Below, piece after piece: positions 54,970-64,000 of a DNA stretch of 64,000 bases. Within the stretch, counting starts at the first letter, position 1, and every line of letters starts with the position of its first letter. The stretch spans positions 4,396,501 to 4,460,500 of the forward strand of contig CM036760.1 in the NCBI GenBank assembly GCA_020796225.1, in the 5' to 3' direction. The notes beneath the pieces are model-generated. The model was not told the origin of the DNA. It ran no database searches and saw only the letters and a list, made by a program, of their open reading frames with translations. Source of the DNA: Arion vulgaris (taxonomy: Eukaryota; Mollusca; Gastropoda; Stylommatophora; Arionidae). The translations under genes were made by a program, and so were the position numbers.

Positions 54970-55190
54970 CTGTAGTTTCATTAATAATCCTAGGGATGTC
55001 TGGAAAAATGTACTTCTGGATCGGGAAAGACGTTGCTCGGATTCGAACTTCGCAGTGTGGTTACCGGGCTCCAAATATGGGGTGTAAAGAATAGAACCAC
55101 TGTTACCTGCCACGCATGTCGTAAGAGGCGACAAAGGAGATTTGGTTGAAATCGGATGCACGTGTCCGCTAGGGAATGCTAACCCGCAAC
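54970..55190. mobile_element. S3-like SINE remnant (minus) joined to R1b (plus)
   Basis: 54970-55050: ttcattaataatcctaggga..gctcggattcgaacttcg, i.e. B-box side of an S3-type element in reverse. 55062-55180: gtggttaccgggctccaaat, ctgccacgcatgtcgtaaga, aaatcggatgcacgtgtcc, the R1b 5' half. Confidence 0.6.
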
Positions 55191-55444
55191 AAATGTTTGC
55201 AGCAAACGGATGCACCAGGCCATAAGGCGCATAACATGGTGCAACGACCCCTTACAATGAGGAATGGGATAACGGATTCTATGGTCGCCAATCTGCCTCG
55301 GAGATTTAGCTACGCAGTAAGAATGTAGACCTACCATCACGAGGGTCGCCAAAACTTACCCCTGCAAGAGGTCGGTACAAACGGGGAAGCAGGAATCATA
55401 GGAATTATATCCTAAAGAACTGCCCAAGTATGCAGACTTGAGAA
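55191..55444 (+). mobile_element. Possible LINE-D upstream sequence
   Basis: Somewhat GC-richer sequence leading into the LINE-D C-terminus. No long frame; possibly part of the same element or a separate R1b extension. Confidence 0.3.
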
Positions 55445-55980
55445 GAAAGAGGTGGCCCACCTACACTAGCATTCAAGACAAACTCTTTGGCGTGGCTGAT
55501 AATCTGAGGCAGACGGCTGCCTTTATTAGAGAATCCGAAATCCCAATCTAGTGAGAACGCAGAAGACAAACTGTATGGCGTGGCTGATAATCTGAGGCAG
55601 ACGGCTGCCTTTATTAGAGAATCCGAAATCCCAATCTAGTGAGAACCAGAAGACAAACTGTATGGCGTGGCTGATAATCTGAGGCAGACGGCTGCCTTTA
55701 TTAGAATCCGAATCAATCGGACAGAAACACGTTGCGTGGCTGATAATCTAGGAGAACTGCCTTATAAGTACCCGAAATCCCATCTAGTGAGAACGCAGAG
55801 ACAACTGTATGCGTGGCTGATAATCTGAGGCAGACAGCTGCCTTTATTAGAGAATCCGAAATCCCAATCTAGTGAGAACGCAGAAGACAAACTGTATAGC
55901 GTGGCTGATAATCTGAGGCAGACGGCTGCCTTTATTAGAGAATCCGAAATCCCAATCTAGTGAGAACCAGAAGAAGAAAT
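55445..55980 (+). repeat. 88-bp array of a LINE-D C-terminus, about 5.5 copies
   Basis: The single-copy lead-in reads RRKRWPTYTSIQDKLFGVAD, NLRQTAAFIRESEIPI, stop: the C-terminus of a Jockey-type ORF (KL+G..DDLRQTAAFI). The array then repeats DKLYGVADNLRQTAAFIRES..stop..tgagaacgcagaa. The last copy runs into (aag)n, the element's natural tail. Middle copies at 55690-55810 have deletions. Confidence 0.9.
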
Positions 55981-56516
55981 AAGAAGAAGAAGAAGGATTC
56001 AAACTCACAACCTTCAGAATGCAAAGAGCTTATGGACCACTTCACCACAGAGACAGAATTCTGGAGATGTTTTGTGTGGTCCGGTTGGCGTCTGCCTGCT
56101 TTTATCAGTGCCATAAATTAAACTTTTTTCTTTATAACATAATTTTCTTTATCTGATCGATTCCAACTCACTTAATCAGACTGCAGGGATGCAACCTTTT
56201 ACCATTGTCACCAAAAAATAAATATTTGTTTCATGCGACAGTGGTATATTTCCAATCTCGGAACAGATTCACAAAATTAGCTACGCCGCAGTGTCCAAGA
56301 CGAATTCTACAAACATACTATACAAGCTGGTGCTGAGTTCTTCAAAGCTGAGTTGGAATGTTTCTAAGAAAAAGCAAGAGTGCATATGTGTCAACAAACT
56401 GTGTTGTTTCATTTGCATATAGCATATTCATAGTGAAGACTGCACAGAACCCGGAGATCTAAGCGGCAATCTTATGAGATGATTGCCAGATTTGTTGTAT
56501 TTCACTCGGATTTTAT
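55981..56516. other. (AAG)n, then unrecognised sequence
   Basis: gaagaagaaataagaagaag at the left is the LINE-D tail. gattcaaactcacaacctt at 55996-56014 is a lone B-box-like motif in reverse. The rest is single copy. Confidence 0.4.
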
Positions 56517-56720
56517 AAGTTAAATAGAGCCTTCAAGTAGTTACTCCATACCTCTCTATTCTGGGAAATGTTCCATTTTTTCTATAGAGTCGAGTCCGAT
56601 ATTTCACGCCTCTCCCAGCAGTTTTTATTTTGCTTTGAGAATGTCCTTTGAGAGTCCTTTTTCTGGAACATTTTGCATCTCACTTAAATTCCTATCCTGA
56701 CTAGTGATTCTATGATCATA
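56517..56720 (-). mobile_element. Degenerate LINE-B fragment
   Basis: The minus strand parallels 52900-53060: agagccttcaagtagttact ccatacctctctattctggg corresponds to the C-terminal ..AERG.WRNYL.AL. No frame survives. Confidence 0.6.
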
Positions 56721-57586
56721 TATGGTTTGTACTTTTTGTTTTAGTTTCAATTTCAGTTTGTAATATCTTCACTTCATTTCGAACATGCCATAGGTGCTTA
56801 GATCTCCTTCGCCACATCTCAACAGCGATCATCGATATTCTGGCTGGGAAGCGTTGTTGATTAATTGTGAAGAATCCCCGCCTACACGCACGATCATCTC
56901 ACTTGCGAGACAGAGTCCATTCCCACAATAGATACTGCCTACAAACAGTTATACAGCTTCTAGGTACGTGGGCATAACTGAATCTTGTATTGATTTCTTT
57001 AAAACATGGCTCTAAACACAGCAGCCGTGTTAAAAATACATCTTTAGATGTAATGACAAAAAAGCGTATAGTTGTTTCTTCTTCTTCTTCTTCTTCTTTG
57101 CGTTCGTTTTTGTATGCTCTTCTAACCCATGAGATGGGTTTCCTCTATGAAGCTGCAGTTCCTCGAGAGTTCCCCATAGCTTGCTCTGTTATAATTGTTC
57201 ATGAGATCATGTTTCGTTTTGTTGGTTTATATATGATAGACATGACTGCATCATGTGCTCTGGAGTCTGTGTTTCGGTCTAACGTGCACACTGTGCAGTC
57301 TTTATTCTGTGCATATGATGGATGTAGCCATTTAATACTTCGCACACAAAAACCCATTTCTTATTAATTGTTTACTTTGTCCACTTGATAAATCATTAGT
57401 TGTAAGTATGAGTTGTTGCATGTGCCCATTCCACAAACTGAGAAATGCATGCAACTAAGCCATACATAATAACAAACTTGGATGGTTTAATTATTGAATG
57501 TATCATGTTTCTCCTTACCAAACTATAGACAGAGGTAGGCATCTAACTGAAAGAAATAAACATCTCCAGAGTGTTTTAGAAGTAAA
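56721..57586. other. ORF 56990-57367 unassigned; otherwise empty
   Basis: The 125-aa ORF includes a Ser run encoded by (ttc)n. No signal, fold or family is recognisable; the (cttctt) tract suggests an R1-type tail in reverse at 57075-57105. A LINE-like context is possible for 56740-56950. Confidence 0.35.
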
Positions 57587-57594
57587 CTCTAAAC

Positions 57595-58139
57595 CATAGA
57601 TTCCCAAACTTTTTCGACCCACCGCCCACTTTGCATAACATAAACTTTGTAACGCCCTCCACCGCCCACTTGCATAACATAAACTTGAACCCTCCACCGC
57701 CCTTGCATAACAAACTTTGTAACGCCTCCACCGCCCACTTATAACATAAACTTTGTAACCCTCCACATTATAACAGTTTACCAACGCCCTCCAACCTATA
57801 TACATTCTCTATTTTTTCTTTGACATAGAAAATTGATATATATTTCTGTAATACATGGTCAAATTATTATATGCATGAAATAGAAAATTGATGAAAAAAT
57901 GGATCGTTTGAGATGGACATAAGATGAATTAAAATGCAGAATTCAAATTTTAAATGATTATTCAATCGCAAAATCACGAAAATAATTTATTTTAAAATAT
58001 TTATTATTAATTTCTCCTTTAAGGAGCCACCAACCCCTAATCGTCTGAACACCCCCAAATTCTTCTGAACCCACTATCGCCCCTCTAGAACGCTTCAGCG
58101 CCCACTGGGGAGCGGTACCGCCCACTTTGGGAAACGTTG
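57595..58139. mobile_element. hAT-like non-autonomous element, 545 bp
   Basis: The left end catagattcccaaactt and the reverse complement of the right end, caacgtttcccaaagtgg, are imperfect inverted repeats of the hAT type. ctctaaac (57587-57594) and ctctagac (58140-58147) are an 8-bp target duplication with one change. Inside, 57620-57780 is a small array of accgcccactt..gcataacataaactttgtaac; the remainder is AT-rich. No transposase ORF. Confidence 0.85.
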
Positions 58140-58147
58140 CTCTAGAC

Positions 58148-58984
58148 TAAAGGAAATGTAACTCAATATAAACATTTCAGCAGATCATCATCCCCGCAGT
58201 ATCGAAGCAAAAGTAACCGTACAGAAAGAAAAAGTTTAGAGTAGTTTCGTCAGATCTGCTAGGAACTATGCAGTTGTACAGTTTGTCCTATGCCATGTCT
58301 AGGAGTTTGTACTTTCGATTTCAGATTGATAGATCCTCTGGTGACTATAACCGCTGTGGTAGGTTTAAGAGATTTTAATAAAATCACAAAAGGCTGCTCG
58401 ACTTAAACAACTTTCCTACAAATTCTATACTGTAAAATTATATTTTTCAAATACTCAAATACTTAAGACCCTGAAATCAAATTATGTACAAGATTCACAT
58501 AAACGAGTGATGGTTTGCAATAGGATTACAGTCGTAACGCTACTGAGACATACTTATTGGCAGTCAGCAGAAATGTCTTAAAGAAGGTCATGAATAAGTC
58601 GTTGTCTGTTATTTACGTTTCTTGAAGTGTACGTACAAAATGACACACCCAACTAACAGATACAAGTCAGGCTGTGAGCCGTATAGTGTAGACATTGACG
58701 GTTCCATATTCTGGGCACGGTAAGCTGACGACATTCATCCCTATTAATCTTCGTGACGACCGTAACAATTGTATACGTTCGACTCGGAGCAGATAGAAAG
58801 TAAGCAATATGTTACCTAATTCATTAAGGTGAACCTTTAGGCTAAATGAGAACGATATACGATTCCACACGTGCTCCAGTATGCAGATATGTAGGGACAA
58901 ACGGCTCAGACCTTGTAGACCAGTGCCTGCAGAGAGCAGCCAAGGACAGCAAGGTATTGCGGAGACGAGATCAGATGAGGGTAT
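58148..58984. other. No feature seen
   Basis: Single-copy sequence; ORF 58667-59020 (minus) is not recognised and overlaps the start of the next repeat. Confidence 0.35.
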
Positions 58985-59117
58985 CATCAATCTTTGAACT
59001 ATCTGATCTAGTTGTAACAAGATACGTTAGAGAGATATCAATATTTTATCTTCAGTATTTGAACTTTGTTGATCTACTGGTAAAAAGTCACAATAATAAG
59101 ATATATAAAAAGACTAT

Positions 59118-59892
59118 CTATCTATTATATTGTCTATTCCCAGGTGGAAGATATAGTTGGCTGTCCACTCTTGCCGTTAAGCGTAGGGATGGGAGCTTTA
59201 ATTTGCGTTCTAGGGCTAGATGAATCGCCCTTGTTGTGTTGTATCCGTGTTTATGTAGTGTAGCCTTAATATTGTCTATCCATCTTTTTCTTGGTCTTCC
59301 CTTAGCTCTAGTACCCGATCTCTTTTTATTGTATGTTGTTATTGGTGGTTGGTTGTATTTCATTCTCATTAAATGTCCAAACCACTGCATTTGTTGTCTT
59401 TCGATGTATTCGGTGCATGAAGTTATGCCCACTCTGCTTCTGATGTCCTCATTTCGTAGTCTGTCTTTCCTGGTGACTCCCACTGCCTTCCTCAAGCGTT
59501 TAATTTCACACGTGGTGAGCTTTCTGTGATGCGCTGCTGTAAGAGACCAAGTTTGGCGCTGGTAACAAAGTGTTGGTAGGAAAATACTTTTTACCATCTG
59601 CCCTTTTCACTTCCATCTTGATCTTTGGGTGTTGTAGTAATGGTGCCAGCTGGTAGGTCATTGCATTTGCTTTTTGACACATTGTCTCTATTTCTCTATC
59701 TAGTTTTCCGTCCTCTGTAAAAATGCTGCCTAAATATTTGAATTCAGAAACTTCCTTTACTCTGGTGTTATCTATTTGTGTGTTTGCTTGGCTTGGTGTT
59801 CTGCTTATTTTCATGGTCTCGGTCTTTTGTTTGTTGATTTTCATGTTGTACTTTCTACATGCTATTAGCAATGAATTCATGTGATGTGACAA
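59118..59892 (-). mobile_element. LINE-C polymerase C-terminal half
   Basis: Minus strand, first frame (59506-59892): KYNMKINKQKTETMKISRTP, ..EFKYLGSIFTEDGKLDREIE, ..AMTYQLAPLLQHPKIKMEVK. After a one-base shift, the second frame (59118-59597): FLPTLCYQRQTWSLTAAHHR, KAVGVTRKDRLRNEDIRSRV, YIERQQMQWFGHLMRMKYNQ and GRPRKRWIDNIKATLHKHGY. This is the most complete LINE coding stretch here; the catalytic YADD lies upstream and is lost. Confidence 0.92.
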
Positions 59893-60261
59893 GATACGCT
59901 AGAGAGATATCAACATTTTATCTTCAGTCTTTGAACTTTGAACTATCCGATTTACTGGTAAAAAGTCACAATAATAAGATATATAAAAAGAATATCACCA
60001 GCCTTTTATCTGTGTAATCTAGTGGTATCAATGTACAATACAGAGATATAAACAAACTATCACCATTCTTTGAACTGTTTAATCTAGTGGCAACAAGGTA
60101 CAATAGAGATATATAAAGAAACTATCGTGTCTTTGAACTGTCCAATCTAGTGATGACAAGGTAATAATAGAAATATAAAAACAGACTTTCACCAATTCAT
60201 TGAAATGTTTAATCTAGTGATAACAAAATTCAATAGAGAGATTCATCAGAACATCTAGTGA

Positions 60262-60352
60262 TAACAAGGTTCACCAGAACAGCGCAAGATAAAAACAGAA
60301 AACCACATCACTGGGCAACAACCCGGTAGCAGTGTGACGACACAAGAAGAAG
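60262..60352 (+). mobile_element. LINE-G 3' end
   Basis: caccagaacagcgcaagata and cagtgtgacgacacaagaag with an (aag)n tail, as at 19850-20000. Confidence 0.55.
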
Positions 60353-60411
60353 AATAGAGAGATAACAACACACAACTTTATCGTTAGTTTCCAAATGTGT
60401 AGTCTAGTGGT

Positions 60412-60660
60412 AAAAGTTAATTGCATATCCTTTACAGGACTTTATGAATCAACCCCAGCTTTTTAACACTGTTTGTGATTTTTCTAGGCACTATTACATT
60501 CAGTAGTTTGCCATTGCTTTCTGAACGTGTGGTGCTATCGTCTTTTTGTAAAATCCACGCGAAGCAATTTGCAACCAAATTGTCCGCAGCGTGTTTCGAA
60601 CTCAGAACGTCGGGGTTAATAGACCAAGTCACTATCCCTTAAGCCACAGACGCCACCAGT
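60412..60660 (-). mobile_element. tRNA-derived SINE, family S2
   Basis: Minus strand: gtctgtggcttaagggatag (A box), gttctgagttcgaaacacgc (B box, slightly decayed), ttcagaaagcaatggcaaac and agtcctgtaaaggatatgca. Inserted in the minisatellite. Confidence 0.87.
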
Positions 60661-60800
60661 CTAGAATGTTAGACACGGTTCAATATAGAAATAAACAACA
60701 CACAACTTTATCATTAATCTTTCAACTGTGTAATCTAGTGGTAACAAGGTGCAATAGAGAACTAAAAAACGAACGAGTTTATGATTAATCTTCCAACTTA

Positions 60801-61345
60801 TTTATCTTTATTAAAACAATTATCTTGGAGAGAAATATTGAAATCAATGCAACATAACCAATCAAAGATGTCTTCCTCAGTTTTTACAAGAGGCATAACT
60901 ATAACACTTTCACATACGATTTGACGACAAAACCAACAACATGGCCCAACCGACGCCATATTTACCGGATGTTATAGGACAAATTCTATTTGTCCCTATG
61001 GAAAAGCCAACAGGAAGAATAAATAGTGTCATGTTTAAAATCTCTGTCAGAATTCGCAAAACAGATTCAATCATGAGGTTGAAGTTTGCCTCTAGGCCAC
61101 TCCTTGTATGAATATGGGCCGAAGCAGGGAAAAGATATTTGCTTTTTCCAAAACGCGCCATGTTTCTTGATCGTTTCAGAAGCTGTGTAGTCAGAGCTTG
61201 CCAACTAGTCACGTTGTACTTTGTTGACTTAGGATGACAGGTCAGCCTGGCGGGATGACTGATGTTTTGACTTAAGAGTTTGTAGATTTTGTTTTATGGT
61301 TAAAGTTAATAGGAATTGGTTACTGGTATAAAGATGTATCTGAGG
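60801..61345. other. No feature seen
   Basis: Single-copy sequence. ORF 60910-61212 (minus, 100 aa) has no motif known to me. Confidence 0.35.
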
Positions 61346-61785
61346 GAGTATATTCTTCTTCTTCTTCTTCAACCTCTCCATAGCGACCACTTATTAAACT
61401 AGACTTTCTGATAGCAAAACACATTAAAATAACAAAGTACTGTAGTTTTACAAAATACAAAAACAATAACAATACACAGCAACGTTTCGACCAAAAGGCC
61501 TTTATCAAGCAAACGATACACCAGGAGATACGAATTTCACCGCACACTACATGACTACGACAGAAACATCCCGTAATTTCTGATTTGTATGTGATCCTAA
61601 TAGCGATTGTATGTTGTGCCAGTATGAGGCTACAAGTAGAACAGCATATCCGATTTCTGCGACGCTTTTCATTTACTAGGGTAGCTTCCTAGGCCCCTAC
61701 CGTAGTCGCCTTTTTCGACATGCCTTGTGAATCGCAGTGCTACTATTCTTTTTTCCCTCGTGAACCCCGGCAACAACACGGAAGT
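61346..61785 (-). repeat. Dispersed repeat R1 (minus), interrupted at 61413-61576
   Basis: 61346-61412 (cttcttcttcttcttcaacc, cgaccacttattaaac) and 61577-61785 (tttctgatttgtatgtgatc, ttactagggtagcttcctag, tcgacatgccttgtgaatcg) are two parts of one R1. tttctgat is repeated at 61405-61412 and 61577-61584. Confidence 0.83.
61413..61576 (-). mobile_element. 164-bp insert with hammerhead-like core (Penelope-like element?)
   Basis: The insert is bounded by the 8-bp duplication tttctgat. Minus strand contains gcttgataaaggccttttgg tcgaaacgttgctg and matches 51735-51925. No ORF. Confidence 0.6.
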
Positions 61786-61913
61786 GGGGGAGTATTAGAC
61801 GCTGTCTTGGCGGGAAAACAATGGAGATGCGATGGAGAATAAAAATAATTTAGGCTATAAGAGATGAAGATACGATTGCAGGACAGAGGTAGGATATCTG
61901 AACCCTGAAGTAT

Positions 61914-62050
61914 TTAACTCTTAGTGAACCCGGGTAAAATTCATGTTTTTATAAGCCATTTGTTTTTATAATAAAACACCCTTTGTGTGGCTCCTGTAAA
62001 AGGCGTCTAACCCAAATCCGTAATGTGGCGTTTGGTCTACACAGAGTTAA
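61914..62050. mobile_element. TTAA-flanked MITE, full-length copy
   Basis: TTAA at 61914-61917 and 62047-62050. Inverted ends ctcttagtgaacccggg and gcgtttggtctacacagag. The interior ccatttgtttttataat..caccctttgtgtggctc aligns with 32324-32464. Confidence 0.82.
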
Positions 62051-62144
62051 TGTGATCAATATTTATGACAATACTTAATGATGGTGTTATTATTTTTGTA
62101 TTGTAAAATGTTTGGACGATATTGCTTTACATCTTCGGTCATGT

Positions 62145-62395
62145 TGTCGCTGGGGATCTAAATGAGAGCAGATAATAGTAACAATGTGACCTACAAGACA
62201 TGTCGCAAGAGACGACTGAGGTAGGGGTCTGGGGAAAGCTACCTAGTAAATATCATCGTAGAAATCAGATGTGCTGGCCTACTTGTAGGCAACATAACTG
62301 GTACAACGTACAATCGCTCTTAGGCTCAGATCTCAAACAAATCACAGCGAGTGGTTAACAAGTTTTCGATATGGAACGTTCGAAGAAGAAGAAGC
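62145..62395 (+). repeat. Dispersed repeat R1 (plus)
   Basis: ctacaagacatgtcgcaaga, gggaaagctacctagtaaat, gtagaaatcagatgtgctgg, acaacgtacaatcgctctta, then aacgttcgaagaagaagaag. Confidence 0.87.
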
Positions 62396-62404
62396 TTTAT
62401 ACTT

Positions 62405-64000
62405 TGTGGTGATATCGTTTTGCAGTTGATATGGTATAGTTTTATTGATATGTTGGTATAGTTTTATATAGTTTGTTCTTGTTTTATAGTTTTAATGTTA
62501 TGATAGTATAGTTTTAATGTTGTGTGTATAGTTTTAATGATATGTTGGTATAGTTTTAATGATATGTTGGTATAGTTTTAATGTTGTATAGTATAGTTTA
62601 TTCTTGTTGTATAGTTTAATGATATGTTGGTATAGTTTTAATGATATGTTGAGTATATTTTTAATGATATGTTGGTATATTTTTATATAGTTTTGTTCAT
62701 GTGTGTATAGTTTTATTGATATGTTGGTATAGTTTTATATAGTTTTGTTCATGTGTGTATAGTTTTATTGATATGTTGGTATAGTTTTATATAGTTTTGT
62801 TCTTGTGTGTATAGTTTTATTGATATGTTGGTATAGTTTTATATAGTTTTGTTCATGTGTGTATATTTTTATTGATATGTTGGTATAGTTTTATATAGTT
62901 TTATTCTTGTGTGTATAGTTTTATTGATATGTTGGTATAGTTTTATATAGTTTTGTTCATGTTTTATAGTTTTTGATATGTTGTATATTTTTATATAGTT
63001 TTGTTCTTGTGTGTATAGTTTTATTGATGTGTTGGTATAGTTTTATATAGTTTTGTTCTTGTGTGTATAGTTTTATTGATATGTTGGTATAGTTTTATAT
63101 AGTTTTGTTCATGTGTGTATAGTTTTATTGATATGTTGGTATAGTTTTATATAGTTTTGTTCATGTGTGTATAGTTTTATTGATATGTTGGTATAGTTTT
63201 ATATAGTTTTATTCTTGTGTGTATAGTTTTATTGATATGTTGGTATAGTTTTATATAGTTTTGTTCATGTGTGTATAGTTTTATTGATATGTTGGTATAG
63301 TTTTATATAGTTTTGTTCATGTGTGTATAGTTTTATTGATATGTTGGTATAGTTTTATATAGTTTTATTCTTGTGTGTATAGTTTTATTGATATGTTGGT
63401 ATAGTTTTATATAGTTTTGTTCATGTGTGTATAGTTTTTTTGATATGTTGGTATAGTTTTATATAGTTTTGTTCTTGTGTGTATAGTTTTATTGATATGT
63501 TGGTATAGTTTTATATAGTTTTGTTCTTGTGTGTATAGTTTTATTGATGTGTTGGTATATTTTTATATATTTTTGTTCTTGTGTGTATAGTTTTATTGAT
63601 ATGTTGGTATAGTTTTATATAGTTTTGTTCTTGTGTGTATAGTTTTATTGATGTGTTGGTATAGTTTTATATAGTTTTGTTCTTGTGTGTATATTTTTAT
63701 TGATGTGTTGGTATAGTTTTATATAGTTTTGTTCTTGTGTGTATAGTTTTATTGATATGTTGGTATAGTTTTATATAGTTTTGTTCATGTGTGTATAGTT
63801 TTATTGATATGTTGGTATAGTTTTATATAGTTTTGTTCTTGTGTGTATAGTTTTATTGATGTGTTGGTATAGTTTTATATAGTTTTGTTCTTGTGTGTAT
63901 AGTTTTATTGATATGTTGGTATAGTTTTATATAGTTTTGTTCTTGTTTTATAGTTTTATTGATATGTTGGTATAGTTTATATAGTTTTGTTCTTGTGTGT
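62405..64000. repeat. 52-bp satellite array, about 25 regular copies
   Basis: The unit tatagttttattgatatgtt ggtatagttttatatagttt tgttcatgtgtg carries a ttg/atg variant (ttcttg/ttcatg) and g/t changes (atagtt/atattt). The left 280 bp (62405-62690) is an older, degenerate zone of shorter units. It runs off the right edge. Confidence 0.95.

Larger units (their letters stand above)
58985..60800. repeat. Degenerate minisatellite (55-80 bp unit), interrupted three times
   Basis: The recurrent unit contains tttgaactgtctaatctagt ggtaacaaggt.caatagaga tat. It is seen at 58985-59110, 59885-60260 and 60360-60410 plus 60660-60800. Inserted into it are LINE-C (59118-59892), a LINE-G end (60262-60352) and an S2 SINE (60412-60660). 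Confidence 0.75.

Noticed and set aside
54860..55087. 75-aa ORF as a coding exon
   Set aside because: It overlaps an S3-like remnant and the start of R1b.
56990..57367. 125-aa ORF as a gene
   Set aside because: Its Ser run comes from a (ttc)n tract that looks like an R1-type tail, and the remainder matches no known family.

Overview
The window is metazoan nuclear DNA, most likely from a lophotrochozoan and probably a gastropod mollusc (inference from the mix of LINEs, tRNA-derived SINEs and AT-rich minisatellites; the species cannot be named from sequence alone). It holds one recognisable host gene: the 3' part of a spalt/SALL C2H2 zinc-finger transcription factor on the + strand (7454-11387). 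The coding block starts at a splice acceptor that cuts the linker between the first two fingers. It carries the diagnostic SALL finger pairs and ends at a TGA. It is spread over three frames by four frameshifts, which look like assembly indels because the protein stays conserved on both sides of each one. The 5' exons are not in the window.

The rest is repeats. Region 1-4866 is a 70-bp satellite. 4867-7453 is intron with old SINEs. 11388-13085 is the 3' flank of the gene with a 53-bp minisatellite. 13.5-64 kb is gene-free and built from degraded LINE 3' ends (at least seven families, here LINE-A to LINE-G), tRNA-derived SINEs (S1-S6), a very abundant dispersed repeat with an (AAG)n tail (R1), two other dispersed repeats (R2, R3), short TIR elements (hAT-like, Tc1/mariner-like and TTAA-flanked), fragments resembling the hammerhead region of Penelope-like elements, and about fifteen minisatellite arrays. 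No complete autonomous element, tRNA or rRNA gene, or CRISPR array was seen.

The most interesting pattern is that several arrays are tandem amplifications of pieces of interspersed elements. The 44-bp array at 29.9-31.7 kb is the A-box half of an S3 SINE, and an S3 copy at 43.5 kb carries the same half just duplicated once. The 33-bp array at 33.3 kb is a LINE reverse-transcriptase motif. The 39-bp array at 33.6 kb begins in an S4 SINE head. The 30-bp array at 45.7 kb is the body of S5. The 88-bp array at 55.5 kb is the last codons, stop and tail of a LINE. The 77-82-bp array at 13.5 kb is the 3' end of R2. The window therefore shows several stages of conversion of transposable elements into satellites. 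Nested insertions with clear target-site duplications also give a local relative chronology. Some arrays contain central patches rich in small deletions, which together with the SALL frameshifts points to incompletely polished long-read consensus.
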